Of a DNA stretch of 64,000 nt, positions 47,450 through 56,480 are shown one piece after another (position 1 is the first letter of the stretch; each line of letters starts with the position of its first letter). The position numbers and the translations under genes are program-made. The notes under the pieces were generated by a model. It saw only the letters and a list, made by a program, of their open reading frames with translations. It made no database searches and was not told the origin of the DNA. The stretch is from positions 744,001-808,000 of the forward strand of contig CAMPDV010000040.1 in assembly GCA_946699065.1 (NCBI GenBank). The letters run 5' to 3'. Source of the stretch: Loxodes magnus. Lineage: Eukaryota; Ciliophora; Karyorelictea; Loxodida; Loxodidae.

Positions 47450-48240
47450 ACGGAATAGTCAATTTGACTTTCTAGAAACTAAAATAGAAAAGCCAAAAGA
47501 AAGGTGGACAAAGAAAAATAAAAATAGATGATTTCATCAGAATCTAGTTCTTCCCCCAAAGGTAAAGTGATGGTTGGAATGTAATAAAAATAAGAATAAA
47601 AAAATGACCCATATTAAAAACTCTAAAATTAAGACGAGCAAATGAAAAAACTAATTTTCCGACACGAAGAAACCATATATAACCAAAGCATATAAATAAG
47701 AGAACTTATGAGTAACATTGATTTCCAGAATAATAAATTAACAATTTTAAGAAAATAACTAATATAAAATCAATTAATAACTGAAGAATAATTTTGAAGA
47801 TAATCTTAATCAAACTTACCCAATAATTAAATAATGGAATTAGAAACAACTCCAACTTAAATAAAAAAGAAGAAATCTCATAATTAGAAATTTAAGATCA
47901 TATATAATAAAAAGATTAGAAAGATAGAAAACAAATTATTTATAAAAAACTAATCAAGACAAGAAATTAAACAATGTTGATCTTTCAAATCAAGATTCCA
48001 TTTATTAAGGAAATGCATAACTTGAAAAAAACTGAACGAAAAAGAACAAAACAGAACATGAACTTAAATTAACAAACTTTGAATTGCATCAAATGGAATT
48101 TATAAGAGAAAAATATTTGCTGGATAGACTGAAAATCAACAGTGGTTACCTTCCACTTAATCAAGAAGGTCGTGTTATCCATCTTCGTTGAGAAAATGGC
48201 AGTAAGTACCTAATTGAAATCCCAGAGAATGCTAAACTCT
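47450..48240 (+). pseudogene. Zinc-knuckle coiled-coil family C, copy 3 (start codon and one Cys lost)
   Basis: Compared with the copy at 55896, the reading frame begins with ACG where that copy has ATG (47450), then EQSIWLSRNQ...AKRK, a Ser run before KGK, and the shared coiled coil: ETIYNQSIQIRELMSNI, then LTILRKQLIQNQLITEEQF. The frame stays open to a zinc-knuckle-like segment CWSFKSRFHLLRKC near 47975. There the second Cys of the C-x2-C pair is Phe, so a normal zinc site cannot form. The next start in frame is ATG 47528. Downstream the frame is weak; another frame carries a coding-like piece (GYLPLNQEGRVIHLRWENG). I take it as a decaying copy, though use of the later ATG is possible. Confidence 0.55.
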
Positions 48241-48610
48241 TTTTTTACATTTATTTTATAATTAATTAATTAATTATTACTTCCAAATAACTCTAATCAT
48301 ATTAAACTTCTTTAAGTGATTATTCTAAATATCATTAAAAGTGTCCATATCCATTCGATTAATGCAAATATATTTCTTAAATATTTTACCATGTTTTCAG
48401 TAAGTTTTGATTTTAGAAATTATGTAGATGCTACTCAGATTTTAATTAAGAAATTTAATTACAATAGTTGTATCTATTCGCAACTATTTAAGCACGTAAA
48501 GAATCTAGTCTCTGAAAATTAATAGAAAAGTATGAAAATAGGATAGATGTAAAGTAGTAAAAAGAACTTGGATACTAATTTGAAAAAAAGGTTCATAAAA
48601 TATTCAAAAA

Positions 48611-49380
48611 ATGAGAAATTTCTTGTAAAAGGTGCCTTCTTAAAAGATTGCATCTCAATCAAGTTATGATCAGTAAAAATTACTTTAAGAACTCCAAGCT
48701 ATGCAATTAGAAAATTTTAAACTCCTAAGAACAGTATAAGAACTCTAAAGGAGATTTATTACCTGATGATTAATTAATAAGAACAAAAAATTGAAAATAA
48801 ATAGTCAGGAAATATCAGAATGGAAGAGCTAGAAACAAAATTCAGCCAATTCGCAGATTTAACTGAAATTATATTCCTCTAAAAAATTTCGATAAATGAT
48901 CCAATGGATTCGAACAGCAAGCTACAACAACTTATTTCCCTATCAAAAAATTATGACATGCTGATATTGCAAGAGACTTGGACATAAAGTACGGAATTGC
49001 TTCTAATTTAGACTTAAAGAAAAAAGAATTATAGAAAATAATGAAAAAATATTTTTAGAATCTATTATACTCAAGAAGTAAAAATTTATAGGAAAAAATA
49101 TTTCAACTAAACAAAGAAGTTCCACATATTTAGTGAGCAGTCAATGAGTTCAATAAGAAATGAATGGAAATTTACCTATAAGAAACCATTAGTAAAAATA
49201 AATAAAAAATCTAGAAGATTTATGATAGACTTGATACAGACAAATTTGAAATTTCTATTACTTAACAATAAACTATTAATTCGTGGAAAATCAAATAAAG
49301 GCGACTCCATTTTAATCAGTTTTTTTTTGCGAATAAAAGATGTTAAAATTCAAAGTAAAATAAGAATATAAGCAATGCTA
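48611..49380 (+). pseudogene. Zinc-knuckle coiled-coil family C, copy 2 (frameshifted)
   Basis: Close relative of the gene at 1197-1962. It begins MRNFLQK, then LENFKLLRT, followed by a 17-nt GT...AG segment (48734-48750) at the place of the copy-1 intron, then NQQEQKIENKQSGN and MEELETKFSQFADLTE. Just before the zinc knuckle a run of three T (near 48936) stands where copy 1 has two. This shifts the frame, so the intact knuckle CWYCKRLGHKVRNC (from 48959) is out of frame with the preceding block. Further on, a frame with NEWKFTYKK resembles the end of copy 1. The knuckle itself is better than in copy 1 (Gly before His). It could be a recent pseudogene, or the extra T could be a sequencing error. 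Confidence 0.6.
48734..48750 (+). other. Predicted 17-nt intron in family C copy 2
   Basis: GTATAAGAACTCTAAAG. It lies at the same protein position (after LLRT) as the predicted intron of copy 1 and joins the two frames shared by both copies. Confidence 0.45.
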
Positions 49381-50118
49381 TAATAGCAATTTGACGAAAA
49401 ATTTATATAAATGCTAAATTTTTTGAATTTCAAAAAAAATTAACTATATGAATGCTTAGAAAAGTAATAGAAGCACATAAATTAATACTGGGAAAATAAA
49501 AGAAAGCTTTAAGTATAATTTTGCAACAATTATTTAAAAGAGTTAAAAAAAAACCTTAATTGGCAAAAGAACAAAATATATGAAATCTACTATATATTTG
49601 TAAACAATAATCAAGACAACTAACATTTTTTAATCCCCAGATAATAGTTGACGGGAAAAAGGTTCAATTCTTAAGAACATAAAACTTATGTTATTCATTT
49701 TCTAAAATTTCTAAGTAAATTTATATAAAAAACCAAGAAAAACTTTAATATTAAAGAAGAACAAATTTTATGAATAATCTAAGGGAAAAAAGTTTAAGAT
49801 AGATGACTTTAAAAATAAATTATATAGTTGAGAGCCTAAATACTTAGATTAATAAGATAACAAGCTATGGAATATTTGAAAGTTCTCTAACTCTACTTTT
49901 TTATATCTACCTGCTTCTAGAAATGTTTTTAAAGTTTTTTCATTCTGTATTCAGTAGGATGCCTAACGAGATATAAAATCTTCTTTATCAACATTTATTA
50001 TTATAAATTATCTTGATTCTGTTCTTCATAGTTTATGATCTTTTTCTCATCTCCAATTATAGAACATAATGTAATTCTTGATTAAATGATTAATTAATCC
50101 ACAGTGATAAAATTTCTT
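49381..50118. other. AT-rich stretch, possible element remains
   Basis: Runs of Lys/Asn-coding sequence continue from copy 2 of the zinc-knuckle family, but I find no motif. No RNA gene seen. Confidence 0.4.
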
Positions 50119-50382
50119 TCATTGGTTTTAAGTATTTAAAATAAAGATGCTTTTTTTAATTTACCCTTTCAAAGATCCATCTCCTTGATAGTTTTCAGAT
50201 CCCTTGATATTCATTTTAGTTATAGCTTCCCATTCTATTCCTGCATTAGAACTTCTTCCACCAATTTGCTTTTAGCTTTTATTATCTTCTTTCATTTTGC
50301 AAGATTCTCTCTTTTTATTAAGCATCAATAGTTTAAATCCCCATACATCGGTCGTCTTTTCATTTTTCTATAATTCTTGCAT
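50119..50382 (-). CDS. Small unknown protein
   Basis: 87 residues from ATG 50382 to UGA. It has coding-like GC content and a compact sequence: TTDVWGFKLLMLNKKRESCK, then KQIGGRSSNAGIEWEAIT, then NIKGSENYQGDGSLKG. The frame is also open upstream (Gln/Arg/Lys-rich), so the start may be earlier. I do not recognise it. Confidence 0.35.
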
Positions 50383-50887
50383 TTTTGCTTATTGGAAAGA
50401 TTTTCTATCTCTAAAGAACTATTTATTATTTTATTCTTTACCTTTTCTTCTTCTTTATTAAATAAAAAATCCAACTACATATTAGAGTCTAATTAAAAAA
50501 ATTTGGTCGTATAGGTTTGAAAGAAAAAATTCTTGAAATTAAAATATGATTACTAACAGTATAAGATAAACTAATGACTAAAGTGATCACTTTAAAATAA
50601 TGAACATTATAAATAACTTTAGCTTAGAATGTAGAAAAAGAGAAATGGTCTTATTAATAGTTAAAGTTGTAATGTCTAAAAAGTAATAAATTAGAGTGAA
50701 GATTTTAATATATTGGTGTATTTTAAATGTACTGATTAAAAAAGAAAAGATATTAGAATTGATTTTAAAGTGTTAGTATTTTAAACTTATATTTAAGTTA
50801 ACTATTTCCTAAAATATTTATTAATGCTGATAATCTTTAAATACTTTATTTAACTTGAATATTTTAATAGATTAGATTCAATCATTT
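50383..50887. other. Intergenic, AT-rich
   Basis: No gene seen beyond a possible 5' extension of the small minus-strand ORF. Confidence 0.45.
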
Positions 50888-51769
50888 TCATAAAAATAAT
50901 TATTCAATAAATCTCAAAGTTTAAGAAACTCCTCTATATACTTTATAAGATGGGATCTTCTTTGCAGTGAAAGGATAAAATTTTGATTGTATAAAGTCAG
51001 ATCTTCATCTATTATCATCACAATAAATTTATATATGTCCTTTAGGATTATTTTTACTTCCTTAAAAAACAACAACATCTCCTTATTGATATTTATTATT
51101 ATAAACTGTTACTTCTTAAAACCAATTATTCAAAAGTCAAGGACCGAAGTCTTTCGAATTAGCAATTCCTGTAGCTTATACTTTTTTTCCTTATGCTTTT
51201 TAAACTGCTTCTCTAACTTATTTGGCAGCTTAATCACTTGAGAATTAAGAAGTTACTTTTTGCTTTATTCAAATGTTTAACATTTATTTTCAATCATAAT
51301 AGGTATAAATAGTATATTTTGGTGTTTCTTAATAAGGACTAAAACTATTTTATACGAAATCAGATCTATACTTGCCATCTTTACAATAAATTTAGATATG
51401 ACCATATTTATGATTTGAAGTACACTAGAATACTACAACATCTCCAACTTAAATATTTTTTTTATTTGTATGATAATTATTATATCCATTTTATAGAAGC
51501 CAAGGTCCATAGTTACAAGCCGCATTAATTCCAGTAGCCTAATCTTTCAATCCTCTAGCTCTTTAAATTGCTCTTCTAACAAATTCTGCACATCTTCCTT
51601 AAGATTTTTATTTTGCTATCTTTGTAATTTCATCACTGACCTGTGATTTCCATCTTTATGATTATACCGAATGACTCTTTTAAATCTTGCTTTTAGATAA
51701 GTTTTCTCTCAAAAGAATACAATCAACAGCAAAAAGAATGGCTATTAATAACACTACTGATATTTTCAT
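50888..51769 (-). CDS. Secreted bacterial-type peptidoglycan amidase (NlpC/P60-CHAP-like), two tandem domains
   Basis: 293 residues in one frame. An N-terminal signal peptide (MKISVVLLIAILFAVDC) indicates secretion or a food vacuole. Domain 1 (~50-160) has the papain-like amidase signature: nucleophile Cys60 in GRCAEFVRRAI, then GPWLLQNGY, GDVVVF, His124 in YGHIQIY, and RSDFVQ. Domain 2 (~175-285) repeats it (GPWLLNNW, GDVVVF, GHIQIY with His245, WRSDFIQ), but the Cys position is Ala181, so it cannot be catalytic in the same way. Such domains cut peptide bonds in bacterial cell walls, in phage lysins and bacterial effectors. In a bacterivorous ciliate a digestive or defensive role fits, and transfer from bacteria is likely. 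A UGA at codon 167, between the domains, is either Trp or the stop. The final UGA is at 50888. Confidence 0.82.
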
Positions 51770-52399
51770 TTTAATGGTAAATAAAATTCCCATAATTAAT
51801 ATCAAAAGTAACCGTTTTTACTGCTAGAGCATTAGTTTTTAAAACCACCCATTTCATAATAGTAACTTTAACATAAAAATGGAAAATATCTAGAGTCATT
51901 TTATCAATAGCTAGCATATAGCTGAACTATTCTAGTTATAATTATGGTTATATAACAATATAAAAGGTACCTAAGAAATATCATCTCTAAGCTCATTTAT
52001 AAAAAGCAAGAAGAATAATCTAATCTATCAGAATAAGTTCCTTAGTAAACTTAAGGAAAAATTATCTCAGGAAGCTTATGCATAATCATTGTAGCAGCAA
52101 ATTATTAATATACAATACAAATTAAAATTACAAAGATAAAGGATAGAAAAACTAAAAAGTTAGCTAATAAAATTGGTTGAATAACTAGACTTTAATTCCC
52201 ATTTATAGAAGAAGCATTCAATAAAATTTAATCGTAAATTGTAATTAAATTGGAATAGATGGTAAATAATTTAATGAGGCTCCTTAGATGTTTTAATTGC
52301 AATTTTTAATTTTAATTTCAAATAAAATAACTTTAAGAAAGATAACAATAATAACAAGCAGTAATTTAAAAATCTTAAGATTAGTAATCAAACACTCCA
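51770..52399. other. Intergenic between divergent genes
   Basis: AT-rich; contains the upstream region of the amidase (minus) and of the small plus-strand gene. No gene seen. Confidence 0.5.
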
Positions 52400-52725
52400 A
52401 TGGAATTTGAATCTGAATAATAATCATGAGATGTGATGAATTTCTTTCGTAGAAAAGCTCAGTTCTATATAAGTTAGAAAATCGTTGCTGGAAGAAAAAT
52501 AAAATTGAAAGAATTAATAAGAAGAAGAATTAGACGAACTTTTCTGCTTTTGGCCAACAAGGAAAGGAATAATAAATAGGAATAAAATTGATAGCTCAAG
52601 AATATAAGAATAAAATAGCAATTGAAGAAGAAAAAGAAAGAAAAATGGATTTGGGTGAGATAAGGATGGCGGACTAACAAAGTCATATACAATCCTTTAG
52701 TTTGGGAGATTGTGGTTCCAAATGA
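52400..52725 (+). CDS. Small unknown charged protein
   Basis: 101 residues if a 20-nt intron is removed. The start MEFESEQQSWD is joined to KSSVLYKLENRCWKKNK, a Lys-rich middle, then a helix IKLIAQEYKNKIAIEEEK and an end MADQQSHIQSFSLGDCGSK before UGA. Higher GC than the surroundings and a consistent frame support coding. No family recognised. An unspliced alternative would start at ATG 52426. Confidence 0.5.
52433..52452 (+). other. Predicted 20-nt intron
   Basis: GTGATGAATTTCTTTCGTAG. Joins the N-terminal frame to the longer coding frame. The GTGA donor differs from the usual GTAA, so support is moderate. Confidence 0.45.
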
Positions 52726-53984
52726 ATAAAGGCCGTAAAATTCTCTTCTTAGACTATAGAAATTATTATTATCCTTTATCTTTTGATAGTTTTTCCCTAA
52801 ATATCTTATATTCTGAGAACAAACTATGATAAAAGACTGAGGTATATAAAATATATTTTAGAATAGAATAGCTCGTAACTATGCTGTTCTTAATAGAAGT
52901 TTAGTTAGTAAGCTTTAAATAGCCTAACTTGGATTGAATGATATGAATATTAGTTTAAGATTTATCAAAGTTTTTTAGAAATATTCTAAATAAGAAGTAT
53001 CTATTAGCTAATTTTCTGTTAGTGCTAAGTAAAATATTGTTAATAACGATTGAAATAAATTACAAACTAAGAAGTAGTTGATAAAAAGGTTTTATTGTGT
53101 ATAATGAGAAACACTTTAGATCTATGTTCAAATTAAATATTTTTTATAATTTACTTCTAGCTTTTAAAATAACAATAAACTTAAAAACTTTAGCTAATTT
53201 AAATCATTTAAGATAAGCTTACAAATGCTTATTATTGCTACTTTATTAGTAATATATTTATACAGTTATGCTTATGCCCTTATATTTATGCCTTTATATT
53301 TATCCGTTTATGCTTATACGTTATGCCGTTATATTAATGCATTGCAATCAGATAAATAAGTGCGAAATCCTTTAAAATAAAGCCATATAACCGTTAAAGA
53401 GTTAAAAAACGTCTATTGAGTTAAATTATATTTGAATGCTAAATTTTATTTCATTATAGTATACAATTCTGCTACATTTTAAATTGCCCAACTAGCTCTG
53501 CTTCTCTAATTTGTAATCATTAGCTTCACGTTTGACTCTTATAGTATTTACATGGATAAAGCTTGGAAAGGAACATTTTATAGTATTAGAGTAAATAAAT
53601 AAGGCTTATTTGATTCCATTATAATGAGCATAATAATACTAGACATTAGCTTTGCTTCTAGCCTTTAAACTTAACTATTTCCTAATCAATATTTTAAATC
53701 ACTTGCTAATTTGCTAAATAATACCTTCTCTAAATTCTAAGTCTTTATGGGAAATTAAAACAAGAAATTTGGAACTTTCTTTTAAAGCAGTAGATATCAA
53801 CACTATAGAACATGATACAGTTAATTAAACTATTTAAAGTAAAAAAGAAATTAATAATTAATTAGTCTATATCAGCTCCCATTATTATACCAACATAATT
53901 CTATTATCATATATAATTACTTTCCTCTCTAATATCTACATTCCAACCTAAACTAGACATATTACTATTCTAATTATACCAACA
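52726..53984. other. Intergenic with a short degenerate repeat
   Basis: AT-rich; holds the TTATGC-type repeat at 53265-53340. No gene seen. Confidence 0.5.
53265..53340. repeat. Degenerate tandem repeat, unit about TTATGCyTTATA
   Basis: Eight or so imperfect units such as ttatgc, ttatgccc, ttatatttatgcc, ttatccg, ttatgccg follow one another. Looks like a minisatellite rather than a structured array. Confidence 0.6.
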
Positions 53985-55242
53985 GAAAAATGTGAAGCAA
54001 GAAAATCAAAAGAAGAAAGAGAAGCAACAGAAAAACGAGAACTAAGAGAAGTAATTAACTTATTACTAATCAAGTGATATTCAATAGTACTTAAGCTCAA
54101 GAACCTACTGCATAATCATGTAACCCTATAAAAGCTCTCTTAAACAAATTTAAGGAGAATTTACTTAAATGTTCATTATGAGAATTCTTTATTCCTCCAA
54201 CTATAATTAGAGGTTCTTATAACACTTAAGGACATTAAAAAGCTTCAGATACTTTAGTGAAAAGTGTTAAATTATAAAGTGAACATAAATTACTCCAGGA
54301 TTTAGAAGGATTAAAGGCATAATATTTTATGAAGCTAGAAAATACAAGCCAGCAAGATGTAAAACACATACTCAATTCTTGCGTTGAATGGAATTGAAAA
54401 AAACCTTAGTAGCCAGAAACTTTAACAGTATAGAAGAACAAATAAAGAAGGGAATTGATCTAATAAAATGAAGATATGGATTTAATCTAAATTTCGTTAA
54501 AACTAGTAGAATACCTTTATACTGTACTTATTAAGATACAACTATTTAAAGGGCTAAAACATAAGAACTTCTTACTTTTTCTTAAGAAATAGAATGGAGT
54601 ATCTTATGATTAAGAATAATAGAAATTTTTAATAAAAATAAGCTATCAAGATAAAGAGAAAATGAAAGAGAAGCTGAAAATAAAATTTAAGAAAATTGAG
54701 AATAAAAATGGAATAGAAAAGAATATTGAAAACTTGATTATAAATACAAAAAGTAAAAAGGCTTAATCAAACAATTGAATTTGGATCTCAATTTACTTCA
54801 AAACCAAGATCAATAACCCATAGAATCTGATTAAAAAGCGTGCAAAACTTAGTTATCAACAAAACAAAACTCCTCTTTTTAGTAGACTAAAACAAATTAA
54901 AGAAGAAATGCCATTTTAATAGTTACCAACTTAACCAACAACTAATTAATAACTTATAACAACCACAATTATTCAATCCTAATTACTATCCTTATTCTAC
55001 TAAAATATCAGAAGTCAAATAAGTATTTAAGAAGTAACGTGGAAGTAGATTTAACGAAATAGAATCAGATACAAGCCTAACTAGGTAATGACCAATAAAA
55101 ATTTGCCAGAAATGAATTTAACTTTGACACTTATACCTTAGAGAGAAAAATATATTTCTAAAGAGATAAAGAGGCAAAGTTAGCTTAGAAATTACAACTT
55201 ATCGAAGAAGTATAGAAAACATCTGAATATAAGACATTATGA
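53985..55242 (+). pseudogene. Broken copy of module gene A
   Basis: Aligns with 43613-44950 over most of its length but has single-base indels that change frame several times (for example before the AAAAGCTCTC block near 54135), an extra segment of about 80 bases at ~54170-54250, and a shorter Lys/Glu run. The 3' end (KYLRSNVEVDLTKQNQ, then FNFDTYTLERK) is well kept, down to the terminal UGA. Confidence 0.7.
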
Positions 55243-55438
55243 TAATTTATTTAAATTCGTTAGTACTAAGAGCAAAAACATCTGTTTATAGTTATTTTAA
55301 TTTAATTAAGTCTTATTAGATTTTGAATTTTAGAAGGGAAACTTTGATTAACTTATTTTATTTTTTAAATAACAAAAAAGTAAAAATGTATTAAACTTTG
55401 TGTTTTAAGCTCTTTGTTGTATATAAGATAAAAGTTAA

Positions 55439-55740
55439 ATGAATAATAGTTAGCAAAAATAGCAGTATAAATAAGAGAAATGATTTCATCATAATTGTTC
55501 TTATGCTTCTAAACTTCGCTAGCAATTAATAACTCTTTTATTAAAAACTCGAAAATCATCTATATAACTTTTTGTACTATTCCATTAAAAACGAAATAGT
55601 AACACAAATATTCACTTCTAAATAGGAAATATCAAAAAGCAAAAATGGATAGTTTAAAATAATAAGTTTTAAGAAATCCTTACAAGTAAATGCTATTTAT
55701 AAGCCAAAAAATAAATAAATAGAGAAAGTTAATTTTGCAT
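55439..55740 (+). pseudogene. Module gene B, copy 2
   Basis: MNNSQQKQQ start, then EKW, SKLRQQL, RKS, NIH, KFQEIL as in copy 1, with whole-codon gaps. A single extra base in an A-run near 55710 then shifts the frame, so the C-terminal part is lost. It may be a shortened gene or an early pseudogene. Confidence 0.45.
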
Positions 55741-55895
55741 AAAGTAAGAGTCACTCTAATGTTAAGAACTCACCCTATTTAAAATATAATTAAAATAAGC
55801 TTCATTATTTGAAATTATTGCAATATCACTAAAAAAATTAAATAATTTAAAGCTAAGAAAAATATTAAGAATAGATGATAAACATTGATAAAAAA

Positions 55896-56480
55896 ATGGA
55901 ATAATCTATTCGCCTTTCCAAAAACCAAATTAAGAACGCAAAAAGGAAAGCTGCGAAACAAATGCAGAGACAACAACAAGAAGAAGATAAATCAAGTTCC
56001 TCCTCTGAAGGAAAAATCATAATCGGAACAATAGAATCGAATCCAGTAAAGGTATAAAAATAATCCGAAATATAAATATAGCTTGACCAAATGAAAACAA
56101 TAATACAAAATTATTAGGAAACAATTTACAACCAAGGGGAAAAAATAAGAGAACTAATGAATACTATCGAAGATTAAAATAACGAGCTTCTAATAATTAG
56201 ACGATAATTGATTTAGAATAATCTAGTCACGGAATAGTAACTATATGAATAATCTCAATCGAATTTTAAGCAAGAACAAAATATGATTATCGAAAATGTA
56301 GATGATAAACATTGATCTTGCAAAATTATTTATTTAAATAATAAATGATTAGAGTATTAATACCATAACGAAAATTATACGAAAAACAAATTTAAAATTA
56401 TGAAAGCAAAAATAAAAACTAAAACTTAAGATACATTATTAAATGGATTAATATGTGAGGCTAGATTTAAGATCTATTGT
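55896..56480 (+). CDS. Zinc-knuckle coiled-coil family C, copy 4 (knuckle degenerate)
   Basis: ATG 55896: MEQSIRLSKNQIKNAKRK, a Ser-rich segment before EGKIIIG, then a coiled coil ETIYNQGEKIRELMNTI, LLIIRRQLIQNNLVTEQQL, shared with copy 3. The place of the zinc knuckle holds KHWSCKIIYLNNK, with the Cys/His spacing lost. The frame stays open to ~56480 through AT-rich sequence. The N-terminal part looks intact, so a coiled-coil-only protein may be made; the knuckle is gone. Confidence 0.5.

Noticed and set aside
49640..49690. tRNA T-loop-like word (ggttcaattc)
   Set aside because: No matching acceptor, D or anticodon arms can be found around it.
53265..53340. Repeat array considered as CRISPR-like
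   Set aside because: Units are contiguous, degenerate and without spacers; the genome is eukaryotic.
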